Shown here: positions 25,513 through 33,817 of the stretch, piece after piece
Numbering within the stretch: the stretch's first letter is position 1
Layout of the letters: every line of letters starts with the position of its first letter
Assembly: GCA_934552855.1 (NCBI GenBank)
Contig: CAKTEU010000006.1
Span: forward strand, 18,080-82,079
Source: an uncultured Eubacteriales bacterium
Lineage (GTDB): Bacteria; Bacillota; Clostridia; Oscillospirales; Acutalibacteraceae
Direction: 5' to 3'
Length of the DNA stretch: 64,000 bases
Position numbers and translations under genes: made by a program
The notes under the pieces: generated by a model
What the model was told of the DNA's origin: nothing
What the model saw: the letters and a program-made list of their open reading frames with translations, nothing else
Databases searched by the model: none

Positions 25513-27192
25513 ATGAAAACCAGAAGAATTATTTCAATCGTTCTGGCAATCGTGCTTGTCTTTTCTTGCGTTGCCTGCCTTTCCGGCTGCAACAAGGACA
25601 AAGCAAGCGGTTCGGAAGTAACCGTTCAAATCGGTCCGAACCCGGAAACACTTGACCCGGCTCTTAACAGTGCTGTTGACGGCGGTAACATGCTCATCAC
25701 ACTTTTTGAGACTCTCCTTATCATCGACCAGGATAATAAGGTTCAGCCCGGTCAGGCAGAAAAGTATGAAGTCAGCGATGACGGTCTTACATGGACTTTC
25801 ACAATGCGTGACGGTCTTAAATGGTCAGACGGTTCAGAGCTTAACGCAAAGGACTTCGAGTACACCTTCAAGCGTCTTGCAGACGTAAAGCTTGCCGCTC
25901 CGTATGCTGAAACCGTAATCGGCATGATTGACGGTTATAAGGACGCAATCGGCAACCCGGACAAAAAGGGCAAGACCACAACCAAACCGGACCCCGAAAA
26001 GCTCAATGTTAAAGCAAGCGAAGACGGAAAGACTCTTACCATCAAGCTTTCCTATCCGTGCTCATACTTTGACAAGATCGTTGCTTTCGGAACCATGAGC
26101 CCTGTTCAAAAGGCTACTGTTGAAGCTAACGGCGACGCTTGGGCAACCAAGCCGGAAACCTATATCTGCAACGGTCCTTACACTATTGAAAAGTGGACTC
26201 CGGGTGAAAGAATCGTTTGCAAGAAGAACGTTAACTATGTCGGCGGCTGGGATTCCTCAAAGATCGTTACCGACAAGCTCAACTTCCTTCTTCTTGAAGA
26301 TTCAAGCGCATCATATACAGCTTACACCAGCGGTCAGGCTCAGATGATTAAGGACGTTCCGACTGAAGAAATCCCCGGCCTCAAAAAGGCTGAGGACGGC
26401 GGCGACTTCTATGTTGACACCATTCTCGGAACATACTACCTTAACATGAACCTCAACAAAGAGCCGTTCAACAACATTAACGTTCGTAAGGCTCTTAACC
26501 TTGCAATCGACCGTGATTACATTGCCAACACCATCATGCAGGGCACATACTCACCGGCTTATAACTTCATGGGTCCGGGCGTTGTTGATGCAGAAGGTAT
26601 GTTCTTTGACAATGCTGTTGCCGACAATAACGGCGAAACCTACATCAGCAAGGATTATGAAGCAAACTTTGAAGAAGCAAAGAAAGCTCTTGCAGAAGCC
26701 GGCTATCCGGACGGAAAGGGCTTCCCGACCATCACATACTCAACCAACGATTCAGGTTATCATGTTGCTGTTGCCGAATACCTCCAGCAGGCTTATAAGA
26801 AGCTCGGCATCACCATGAAGATCGACAAGGTTGACTGGTCATCATTCACCCCGCAGCGTCGTGCAGGCGATTACGAAATGGCTCGTAACGGCTGGGTAAT
26901 GGACTATAACGATGCTTCGAACATGCTTGAGATCTTCTATTCCTCAAACGGTAACAACGACGGTAAGTATAAGAGTGCAGCATTTGACAAGGCTATCGAC
27001 GACTCAAAGGTTGCAGATTCCAAGGCTCACTTTGCAGCTCTTCACGAAGCTGAAAAGGCAATGATGGAAGACTATGCTTGCATCCCCGTTGCATATTACA
27101 ACGATTTCTGGCTCCAGAGCCCGACTCTTAAGGGTACCTGGCACAGTCCGTATGGCTACTGGTACTTCCAGTATGCTTATATCGAGGGTTAA
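25513..27192 (+). CDS. oppA: Oligopeptide-binding lipoprotein OppA (SBP family 5)
   Basis: 559-residue solute-binding lipoprotein. The signal peptide ends in the lipobox LSGC, with Cys26 as lipid site. The mature part opens EVTVQIGPNPETLDPALNSAVDGGNML, typical of SBP_bac_5, and contains WTPGERIVCKKNVNYVGGW. It captures peptides outside the membrane and delivers them to OppBC. The upstream start in the same frame is rejected because ATG at 25513 has AAAGGAG and begins the signal peptide. It ends the operon; placing the binding protein last is less common than first. Codon use is biased, suggesting high expression. Confidence 0.95.
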   Translation: MKTRRIISIVLAIVLVFSCVACLSGCNKDKASGSEVTVQIGPNPETLDPALNSAVDGGNMLITLFETLLIIDQDNKVQPGQAEKYEVSDDGLTWTFTMRDGLKWSDGSELNAKDFEYTFKRLADVKLAAPYAETVIGMIDGYKDAIGNPDKKGKTTTKPDPEKLNVKASEDGKTLTIKLSYPCSYFDKIVAFGTMSPVQKATVEANGDAWATKPETYICNGPYTIEKWTPGERIVCKKNVNYVGGWDSSKIVTDKLNFLLLEDSSASYTAYTSGQAQMIKDVPTEEIPGLKKAEDGGDFYVDTILGTYYLNMNLNKEPFNNINVRKALNLAIDRDYIANTIMQGTYSPAYNFMGPGVVDAEGMFFDNAVADNNGETYISKDYEANFEEAKKALAEAGYPDGKGFPTITYSTNDSGYHVAVAEYLQQAYKKLGITMKIDKVDWSSFTPQRRAGDYEMARNGWVMDYNDASNMLEIFYSSNGNNDGKYKSAAFDKAIDDSKVADSKAHFAALHEAEKAMMEDYACIPVAYYNDFWLQSPTLKGTWHSPYGYWYFQYAYIEG

Positions 27193-27236
27193 TTTATAAT
27201 TTACTCTCGAAACTAAAGCTTAAATAAAGCTGATTG

Positions 27237-27271
27237 CCCGCATCGAAAGATGCGGGTTTAATTTTTTTAAA
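27237..27271 (+). terminator. opp operon terminator
   Basis: CCCGCATC / GATGCGGG stem with a GAAA-type loop, followed by TTTAATTTTTTT. Confidence 0.9.
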
Positions 27272-27301
27272 TATGTATATTTCTGTGCTGTAACCAACAA
27301 C

Positions 27302-27326
27302 GGTTAATTTTGTGGGATAATTAACC
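27302..27326. promoter_or_regulatory. GGTTAATT...AATTAACC dyad upstream of the ceramidase-like gene
   Basis: An 8-bp perfect inverted repeat with a 9-bp centre, 40 bp before the start at 27366. It fits an operator or a leader hairpin. No clear -35/-10 pair was assigned. Confidence 0.45.
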
Positions 27327-27365
27327 TGAAAATATTTGAGCTTTTGCTCGTTGGGAGAAATTAAA

Positions 27366-29114
27366 ATGACGAAGAAAAGAATCCTTTCGTTTGCACTTGT
27401 TCTTGCAATGCTTTTTTCGCTCACCGCAACGCCGGCTTTTGCCGCCGATGCAGGCGAAACGGTTAAAACGTTTTTTAAAGACGCACTGACAAAAACAATA
27501 GGTTTTGTTATGGAAACGCTCACGGGAGCAATCAACCGCACCGCTTCCGGAAAAGGCGTTATTGTTGAAGAAAAGGACTTTACTCTCACCGATTTTTACT
27601 CGGGAACAGAAACCTTTCTTTCAAAGCCCGCCGCCGGTGCACGCTGGGCGCTCGGTTACAACACTCAAAGTCTTGTTCCGGAAAACAGAGATGAATATAA
27701 CCTTTATCTCGGCGGTTTTATTGATGCAAAAAACGGCTTTTCAAACAAAGTTAAAGATGTTTATGACGACATGAAGGTCAGAACAATTGCGCTTTCCGAT
27801 TCAAGCGGAAGGGGAACGGCGGTTTTTGCAACCATTGACTGCATCGGAATGACGAATACCGACATCAGAGATATTCGTGCAATGCTCTCTGATTTTGCAA
27901 AGGAAAACAACATCAACTCAATCAATATTTTTGCAACCCATTGCCATTCCTGCATTGATACTCAGGGACTTTGGACAGACAATGTTAAAACAATTTTAAA
28001 AAACATTTTCTCATCCTATACGGGATTCGGAACGCCGCAAAAGGGAACCGATGAAAAGTATATGAAGTTCCTTTTTGAAAAAGTTACTCTTTCGGTCAAA
28101 AACGCCGTTACCTCAATGAAAACGGGAGAACTCACTCTTTCAAAAAAAGATATCGGCGCAGAATACTTTAGCAATAAAAACAGAACGACCGCAACCGCAG
28201 TTATGAGCAACCTTACAAAATTCACGTTCAATCCCGATGACGGCTCAACGCCAACGATTATTGCAAACATGGCCGCTCACCCGGACATTGTTGGACTCCC
28301 GACAGACCAGGACGATTCAAACGGGCAGGTTCTTTCCGGCGACTATGTTTATTATATCGGCGAAACGCTGAATGAAGCGGGCTATAACTTTATGTTCTTC
28401 AACGGTGCAATCTGCGGAATATATATCGGAAGAGGACCGTCAAACGATAACGTTGAACTTAAAAGACGAGTTGACATTTCGGTTCGTTACGGTCATGAAA
28501 TCGGACGTATGCTTCTTGCAATGAATATGACCGAGGACGAAATCAAAAAAGACCCGTTCCTTTCCGTAACCGGCGACAGCGAAGAGAACATGAACCGTGA
28601 AGGCTATACGCTTTGGTATAAGGACTGGAAACCGGTTGAAGCAAAAAAAGTTGAGCCGCTTCTCAACGTCCGTGTCAAAGCAATAAGGCCGGTTGTTACG
28701 AATAACGTTATTCTTTTTGCCGGAAAGCTTCGCCTTGTTAATCACACAATGCTCAAGGGTGAGGACGGCAAGTTTAAGGTTGCAACGGAAATCGGATTTG
28801 TTCAAATCGGTTCGCAAAAAATTGTGATGATGCCGGGTGAAATCAGCCAGGATCTTGTTGCCGGCGGCGCATCGCTGACAAAGGAAGGTTCAATCAATCA
28901 CAAGGACTTCACCGAAAAAACAGTTTATGAACTTTTCGGCGATGATACAATTGTTTTCGGCCTTGCAAACGACGCAATAGGTTATGTTGTTCCGGATAAC
29001 GATTACTGTATGGGTCTTGTTTTTGATCATTATCAGGAAACCCTTTCGCTCGGAAAAAATACTGCTTCGTTCCTTATGAATGAGTATGCCGCCCTTGCAA
29101 AAGAGGTTGGATAA
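27366..29114 (+). CDS. Secreted neutral/alkaline ceramidase-like protein
   Basis: 582 residues with a signal peptide (MTKKRILSFALVLAMLFSL, cut after AFA). The main domain resembles the neutral ceramidase N-terminal catalytic fold: TIDCIGMTNTDIRDIR, a metal-type INIFATHCHSCIDTQGLW, then IIANMAAHPDIVGLP and SGDYVYYIGETL. Neutral ceramidases are zinc amidases that release a fatty acid from ceramide. Here the THxHSgP-type motif reads THCHSCID, so the substrate may differ, possibly another N-acyl amide or cell-surface lipid. Start at 27366 with GGGAGAAA upstream. Upstream is the opp terminator; downstream, after a promoter, the condensation-domain gene. Confidence 0.8.
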   Translation: MTKKRILSFALVLAMLFSLTATPAFAADAGETVKTFFKDALTKTIGFVMETLTGAINRTASGKGVIVEEKDFTLTDFYSGTETFLSKPAAGARWALGYNTQSLVPENRDEYNLYLGGFIDAKNGFSNKVKDVYDDMKVRTIALSDSSGRGTAVFATIDCIGMTNTDIRDIRAMLSDFAKENNINSINIFATHCHSCIDTQGLWTDNVKTILKNIFSSYTGFGTPQKGTDEKYMKFLFEKVTLSVKNAVTSMKTGELTLSKKDIGAEYFSNKNRTTATAVMSNLTKFTFNPDDGSTPTIIANMAAHPDIVGLPTDQDDSNGQVLSGDYVYYIGETLNEAGYNFMFFNGAICGIYIGRGPSNDNVELKRRVDISVRYGHEIGRMLLAMNMTEDEIKKDPFLSVTGDSEENMNREGYTLWYKDWKPVEAKKVEPLLNVRVKAIRPVVTNNVILFAGKLRLVNHTMLKGEDGKFKVATEIGFVQIGSQKIVMMPGEISQDLVAGGASLTKEGSINHKDFTEKTVYELFGDDTIVFGLANDAIGYVVPDNDYCMGLVFDHYQETLSLGKNTASFLMNEYAALAKEVG

Positions 29115-29188
29115 AACAAAAATGAGAGAATTCAAACAACTGCCGTTCAATTGTAATACAATATGTTCAAGTTTTGTTCATAAAATTA

Positions 29189-29217
29189 TTGACTTGAATT
29201 TTACTTTGTGATATCAT
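29189..29217 (+). promoter_or_regulatory. Promoter of the condensation-domain/ACP operon
   Basis: TTGACT (29189-29194), 17 bp, TATCAT (29212-29217). An imperfect TTCAAG/CTTGAA dyad overlaps the -35 region. Confidence 0.65.
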
Positions 29218-29273
29218 ATCTACAATTGAGCGCAGCTCCATAAAAGAAGAAATATCGGAAAGAAGTTGAATGA

Positions 29274-30671
29274 ATGAAAAACATTGATAAGGTTATTACA
29301 GAACCGCTTTATGACCTCATTCCCTCTCAGCAGACCATGTATATGATGGTTAAGTACAGCTTTCACAAGCAGCTTGTCCAGATTCCGATTTCGTTTTCGG
29401 TTGAAAAAGACATTGATTTTGGCGTTCTGAAGCGTGCTTTTAATATTGAAATTGAACGTAACGACAGCTTGCGCCTTCGTTATGTCATAATTAACAAACA
29501 GATTAAGCAATATTTTCTTAAGCGTTACACGATGAATTATATTCAAATCAAACGCTTTAAAAATCTTGAAGAACAGGAAGCCTTCTTTTCAAAGGATGCT
29601 CAAAAGCCCATTCATTTTCTCAAGGATGAATGCTACAGAGTAATGTTCTTCAAAACCGAAGGTGTCGGAAGCGGAATTTATTTTAACATCAGTCACCTGA
29701 GCATGGATGCGATGGGCATTGTTGTTACCCTTGCGGATTTGTTCAGAGTGTATAAGGCACTTATGACCGGCTCGGAAATGCCAGCCCCGCTTGATAAGTA
29801 TGAAGATTATATTAAAGAAGAGTTTGGCCGCCTTGCCGACAAAAAGAAAATGGCAAAGCATGAGGAGTTTTACAAAAGATACTTCCTCAAGGGCGGCGAA
29901 CCGTTTCATGCGAATGTTCACGGTCCCGAACTTCTTGAAAAATACAGAAAAAAGAAGAAAAATCCAAACCTTCGTGTTCCGCCGGCATATAATCCGCTTT
30001 GGGATAAATGCGACATGATTGTTAAGCATATCGATGCCGAAGACGCAAAGAAGATTTTTGAATACTGCCTTGAAAAAAAGATTGCTCCTGAAAGCATTCT
30101 TCAGCTTGGACTGAGAACATATTGCTCAGCGGTCAACTACAGAACGCCGGACGTTTTCATTCAGTCGCTTTGCAGCAAACGTGCAAAGCACAATGAAAAA
30201 AACATGGGCGGCTGCATTACTCAGCCTTTGCAGCTGAGAACAATAATCCCCGAAGATTACACTTTTGAGCAGGCGTTGAATGAAATAACAAGCGTAAGAA
30301 CAAGCTTGTTTATGCATTCGGCATATCCTTACGGACTTGCGTTGAACCTTTCAAGGGAGATATATAATTACAATATGATTCAGGGTCCGGCTTGCATGAT
30401 GTTCTCGTGGATACCGGTTCCGATAGGCCCGCTTGTTCCGTTTAAGTTTGATTTCAGGGGATATAATCTCGGAAGATACTTCACTCCGCTTTATGTTATT
30501 ACTCATCCCGACCCGGAAACTCAGGGAATAAAGTGTGAATATATGTATCGTGTTAAACTTGCAACGGCTGAAGATATTGAAAAGCTTCATGAAAATATGG
30601 TGAAAACAGTTATTGCCGGTATTGAAAATCCGAACATCAAAATCGGCGAACTTCTTGACAATGTAAAATAA
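29274..30671 (+). CDS. Stand-alone condensation-domain (NRPS C-like acyltransferase) protein
   Basis: 465 residues, no signal peptide. The fold resembles CoA-dependent acyltransferase/condensation domains that join a carrier-bound acyl group to an amine or alcohol. The HHxxxDG motif appears as ISHLSMDAMG (about residues 139-148): the second His and the Asp are kept, the first His is Ser and the Gly is Ala. Later motifs include MIVKHIDAEDAKKIFEYC and QPLQLRTIIPEDYTFEQAL. The ACP gene follows 32 bp downstream with a good ribosome site, so they are probably partners. No adenylation domain, thioesterase or phosphopantetheinyl transferase lies next to it; the substrate is unknown. Confidence 0.82.
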   Translation: MKNIDKVITEPLYDLIPSQQTMYMMVKYSFHKQLVQIPISFSVEKDIDFGVLKRAFNIEIERNDSLRLRYVIINKQIKQYFLKRYTMNYIQIKRFKNLEEQEAFFSKDAQKPIHFLKDECYRVMFFKTEGVGSGIYFNISHLSMDAMGIVVTLADLFRVYKALMTGSEMPAPLDKYEDYIKEEFGRLADKKKMAKHEEFYKRYFLKGGEPFHANVHGPELLEKYRKKKKNPNLRVPPAYNPLWDKCDMIVKHIDAEDAKKIFEYCLEKKIAPESILQLGLRTYCSAVNYRTPDVFIQSLCSKRAKHNEKNMGGCITQPLQLRTIIPEDYTFEQALNEITSVRTSLFMHSAYPYGLALNLSREIYNYNMIQGPACMMFSWIPVPIGPLVPFKFDFRGYNLGRYFTPLYVITHPDPETQGIKCEYMYRVKLATAEDIEKLHENMVKTVIAGIENPNIKIGELLDNVK

Positions 30672-30703
30672 AATCAGTAATTTATTAAAGGAGACATAGA
30701 TTT

Positions 30704-30934
30704 ATGCTTGAAAGACTCAAAAAAGTAATTTGTGAATATGCGGACATTTCTGCCGATCAAATTACGGAAGAAACCAACATTAGAACAGAGCTTGGCCTTA
30801 ACTCGCTTGAACTTATCAACATGGCTGTTGCGATTGAAGATGAATTCGGCGTTGAAATTCCCGACCGTGAAGCACTCGGAATTGAAACTGTCGGCGACAC
30901 CATCAAACTCATCGAAAAATATATGAACGCATAA
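30704..30934 (+). CDS. Acyl carrier protein
   Basis: 76-residue acidic four-helix carrier. The phosphopantetheine attachment Ser is in ELGLNSLELINMAVAIEDEF, where Asn replaces the usual Asp of DSL. The tail EIPDREALGIETVGDTIKLIEKYM is typical of AcpP-like carriers. AAAGGAGAC ribosome site. It is the second gene of the condensation-domain operon and probably carries its acyl donor, distinct from the fatty-acid ACP. Confidence 0.92.
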   Translation: MLERLKKVICEYADISADQITEETNIRTELGLNSLELINMAVAIEDEFGVEIPDREALGIETVGDTIKLIEKYMNA

Positions 30935-30953
30935 TTGAACTGAACTTTTTAAA

Positions 30954-30992
30954 GAGGGAAAAATCGGCTTTTCGGTTTTTCCTTCTTTTTCT
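30954..30992 (+). terminator. ACP operon terminator
   Basis: GAGGGAAAAATCG / CGGTTTTTCCTTC imperfect stem followed by TTTTTCTTTTT. Confidence 0.75.
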
Positions 30993-31025
30993 TTTTACGG
31001 TAATTTATTTTTTAAGTTGTTCCTA

Positions 31026-31054
31026 TTGAAAAAAAACTGCGTTTATGATAATAT
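31026..31054 (+). promoter_or_regulatory. Promoter of the secreted hydrolase
   Basis: TTGAAA (31026-31031), 17 bp, TAATAT (31049-31054); ribosome site ACGGAGG at 31074. Confidence 0.65.
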
Positions 31055-31088
31055 TATGTTGATATGTTTGAGTAACGGAGGTTAAATT

Positions 31089-32609
31089 ATGAAGAAGATT
31101 TTGAAATGCATTCTTGCTTTCGTTTTGGTAATCGTTTCGGTTTGCACTGCGATTACTCCGGCTTTTGCCGCCGCAAGTGTGAATGACCTTCCCATTGTTT
31201 ATGTTGCAGGTAAGAATACATATATCTACAATAAGGACGGAAAGAGGATTTATCCGACAGGTGACCTCAGCAAAGCGATTGAAGCAAAAAAGAACGACCT
31301 TTTAAGCGCGTGGGCAGAAAGCCTTTTTATAAAAAACGACTGGACGCCGCTCAGCGACGCAATTTATGACCTTGTTTTTGAACAGTATAAGGAGTTCACT
31401 CCGAGTGACGACGGAACAATCACAAACGGAACGGCAATCAAGCCTATTAATGCGCCGAAAGTCAAAAAGGCGAATTTTCAGCTTGAAGATTATGTTTTCA
31501 CTTATGATTCACGCATTGATCCTTATGAAAACGCTGCAAATTTGAACGATTATATCAATGCCGTTCTTGCCGCAACGGGAAAGAAAAAAGTTCAGCTTAT
31601 CGGCCGCTGCCTCGGTTCAACGATTATTGCAGCCTATCTCACCGTTTACGGCTGCAGCAAAGTTGAAACAACAATTCTTTATGCTCCATCGTCTCAGGGT
31701 GTTATTCCGCTGAGCGCATTCTTCACCGGAGACATTCAGTTTGATAAAGATGCGATTTATAAATATGTGGACAACAATATGCTTGATGAATCTTCAGATT
31801 TTGTCAAAATGATTCTTCGCCTTTTGAAGGCGATGTATGCTTTCAATTGGGGCGTTAACAGCGTTGAAAGCGCATACCGTGATATTGCAAGAACTCTTTA
31901 TCCCAGAATCGTTCTCACCATATACGGAAAATGCCCCGGCTTTTGGACGATGGTCAGAGATGAGTACTATGAAGACGCAAAGCGTGTTGTTTTCGGAAAC
32001 AACACAGCGCAGTATTCAAAACTTATAAAAAAGATTGACAAATATCATTATAATGTTTTCAACAAGTTTGAAAGCACAATCAAAAATTGCCAGAAAAAGG
32101 GCATGAAGTTTGCAATCATTACAAAGTATAATACGCCGATGGCTCCGCTTTTCGGAAATTGCACAAAGCAGGCGGATAACCTTGTTGAGCTTGAGGCCGC
32201 ATCCTTCGGTGCAACCTGTGCGGATAACGGAAAAACTCTCAGCACTGCATATATTCTTAAACAGGAAGTTGCCGGAGAAGGAAAGTATCTCTCTCCCGAC
32301 CTTGTTATTGACGCTTCAACCTGCAAGTTCCCCGACCAAACATGGTTCATCAAAGACCTTGCGCATGAGGGACTGCCCAATTCGGTCAACGAGCTTATAC
32401 TTGAAATTTTCAAATCAAAAGAGCAGTATACCGTAAACAGCAGCGAAAGATTCCCGCAGTTCCTTCAGTATGAAAGTGACAGCAATATTCTTACCGAAGT
32501 TACGCTTGAAGGCCTTCCGACCGACAGAAACGATTCTTTCCTCAGAAAACTTGCAAACGCTTTTAACAGCATTTTTGCCCTCCTCAAGCTGCTTTTCAAA
32601 ATCAGATAA
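31089..32609 (+). CDS. Secreted alpha/beta hydrolase (lipase-like) with Cys at the nucleophile elbow
   Basis: 506 residues with a signal peptide ending AFAAA. The lipase-like core has PIVYVAGKNTYIY near the oxyanion strand and KKVQLIGRCLGSTIIAAYL, where lipases have G-x-S-x-G; here it is G-R-C-L-G, so Cys would be the nucleophile, or the protein is non-catalytic. A late DLVIDASTCKFPDQTWFIKDLAHEG offers Asp and His candidates. The protein ends in a short hydrophobic helix, FNSIFALLKLLFKIR, resembling the KLF-type helix of the Cys-rich secreted proteins but without cysteines. It has its own promoter and terminator. Placement beside the ACP operon may indicate a shared lipid-related role. Confidence 0.82.
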   Translation: MKKILKCILAFVLVIVSVCTAITPAFAAASVNDLPIVYVAGKNTYIYNKDGKRIYPTGDLSKAIEAKKNDLLSAWAESLFIKNDWTPLSDAIYDLVFEQYKEFTPSDDGTITNGTAIKPINAPKVKKANFQLEDYVFTYDSRIDPYENAANLNDYINAVLAATGKKKVQLIGRCLGSTIIAAYLTVYGCSKVETTILYAPSSQGVIPLSAFFTGDIQFDKDAIYKYVDNNMLDESSDFVKMILRLLKAMYAFNWGVNSVESAYRDIARTLYPRIVLTIYGKCPGFWTMVRDEYYEDAKRVVFGNNTAQYSKLIKKIDKYHYNVFNKFESTIKNCQKKGMKFAIITKYNTPMAPLFGNCTKQADNLVELEAASFGATCADNGKTLSTAYILKQEVAGEGKYLSPDLVIDASTCKFPDQTWFIKDLAHEGLPNSVNELILEIFKSKEQYTVNSSERFPQFLQYESDSNILTEVTLEGLPTDRNDSFLRKLANAFNSIFALLKLLFKIR

Positions 32610-32626
32610 ACATTAAAAAAGCCTTT

Positions 32627-32662
32627 GGCGGCACATCCGGAACCGGGTGTGCCGCCTTTTTT
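32627..32662 (+). terminator. Terminator after the hydrolase gene
   Basis: GGCGGCACA / TGTGCCGCC stem with TTTTTT after it; A-rich on the other side, so it can also stop the reverse-strand gene at 32706. Confidence 0.88.
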
Positions 32663-32705
32663 CGTCAGGAGGAAATCAAAAAGGGTTCAGTGCAAGTTTC
32701 TTCGG

Positions 32706-32864
32706 TCAGCAGCCGCATCCGCAGTTGTTGTTCGAATAAGTGTTTTCGCAGCCGCAACCGCAGCCGTTGTTGTTTGCAAAAAGGGTATCGCCGAAGCAGG
32801 AGAGTACAAGGAGAAGAATGATCCAAGAGCAGCTGTTTCCGCCGAACAAATTGTTACAAGCCAT
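32706..32864 (-). CDS. Small membrane/spore-type CGCGC protein (52 aa)
   Basis: Reverse-strand ATG at 32862-32864 behind a perfect GAAAGGAGGTC. The peptide starts MACNNLFGGNSCSWIILLLVL, one hydrophobic helix, and ends with two Asn-rich, Cys-Gly blocks, NNNGCGCGC and NNNCGCGC. Its make-up recalls the small YjcZ-like or spore-surface proteins of Firmicutes. The exact role is unknown, and Cys pairs could crosslink it or bind metal. It lies just upstream of and divergent from the ctsR region. Confidence 0.75.
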   Translation of the reverse strand: MACNNLFGGNSCSWIILLLVLSCFGDTLFANNNGCGCGCENTYSNNNCGCGC

Positions 32865-33168
32865 TGTCTGACCTCCTTTCAAAAGGACGAAGCGGCCGTT
32901 TTTTTCTTTCGGTCTTTCGCCCTGCTTTCATCATCATTATACGTTTTTGCTCAAAAGGTGTTACCGGTTATCTTTTGCCTGAATAGCAAAAGCAAAGAAA
33001 GCATAGAATAATTTTATCTTTATTTTGAAAAGGGCAGTGCATTATGAAAAAGAACGAGCGGGAACTTTTGAACGAGAAGCTTTTTTCCTTTGAAACGGCC
33101 GAAGAATTTTTTCCTTTTAAAAGGTCAAAGTCTTTTTCAAAGGCTCATTTTGACCGTTTTGAGTCAAA

Positions 33169-33185
33169 GGTCAAAAAAAGTCAAA
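33169..33185 (+). promoter_or_regulatory. CtsR operator, distal
   Basis: GGTCAAA-AAA-AGTCAAA, an exact match to the CtsR heptad pair (A/G)GTCAAA-NAN-(A/G)GTCAAA. Further single heptads (GGTCAAA at 33123, TTTGACC at 33148 and 33266) surround it. The 485-bp gene-free stretch 32865-33349 is this control region. Confidence 0.8.
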
Positions 33186-33272
33186 AAATTTTTAAAAGTG
33201 AGAAAACAAGAGAAAACAAGAGATAATTTCAAAAATCAGCGAAAATCAAAATATATTAACCTTTTTTGACCT

Positions 33273-33300
33273 TTGCAAAAAGATTAAAAGTGCATATAAT
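33273..33300 (+). promoter_or_regulatory. ctsR operon promoter
   Basis: TTGCAA (33273-33278), 16 bp, TATAAT (33295-33300). The proximal CtsR operator begins 12 bp after the -10, across the expected start of transcription, so autorepression is likely. Confidence 0.75.
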
Positions 33301-33311
33301 GTACATCAGAA

Positions 33312-33328
33312 AGTCAAAGAAAGTCAAA
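33312..33328 (+). promoter_or_regulatory. CtsR operator, proximal
   Basis: AGTCAAA-GAA-AGTCAAA is an exact heptad pair; an extra GTCAAA follows at 33329. It lies between the promoter and the ctsR ribosome site (GAAGGTG). Confidence 0.85.
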
Positions 33329-33349
33329 GTCAAAGAAGGTGTTCATCAA

Positions 33350-33802
33350 ATGAATCTCACAAATGTAATTGCCCAAATGATTTCCGATATGCTTGACGGA
33401 AAGGACGAGGTTGAAATTCAGCGCAACACGTTTGCGCAAAGCGTTGGATGTGTTCCAAGCCAGATAAATTATGTAATTTCTTCCCGTTTCACTCCCGAAC
33501 GAGGATATATTGTTGAAAGCAGAAGGGGCGGCGGCGGATTCATAAAAATTGCAAAGGTCAACTGCACCGGAGAAACTCTCCTTATGCACGTTGTCAACTC
33601 CGTCGGCGATTCGATTGACGAAGGAACCGTCAGAGGACATCTTGTGAATCTTGTCTATAGAGGTATGCTTTCAAAAAGAGATGCAAAACTTATACTTTCC
33701 GCAGTGAACGATACAGCGCTCAAATGCGTTGATGCTTCGCAGAAAGATAAAGTTCGAGCATCAATATTCAAACAATTGCTCATTACGATTTTGAATAACT
33801 GA
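33350..33802 (+). CDS. ctsR: CtsR, class III stress-gene repressor
   Basis: 150 residues from ATG 33350 (GAAGGTG upstream; the open frame upstream overlaps the operators and is not used). The winged helix-turn-helix (FAQSVGCVPSQINYVISSRF) and the glycine-rich wing RRGGGGFIKI, which contacts DNA and senses heat, are both present. It represses its own operon and clp genes and is inactivated with the help of McsB and ClpC. First gene of ctsR-mcsA-mcsB-clpC. Confidence 0.97.
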   Translation: MNLTNVIAQMISDMLDGKDEVEIQRNTFAQSVGCVPSQINYVISSRFTPERGYIVESRRGGGGFIKIAKVNCTGETLLMHVVNSVGDSIDEGTVRGHLVNLVYRGMLSKRDAKLILSAVNDTALKCVDASQKDKVRASIFKQLLITILNN

Positions 33803-33817
33803 CTGGAGGAATGATTT

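Noticed and set aside
33044..33226. 60-residue plus-strand ORF upstream of ctsR
   Set aside because: It overlaps the CtsR operator cluster, has a weak ribosome site and low-complexity Lys/Phe/Ser content; its codons come from the repeated heptads.
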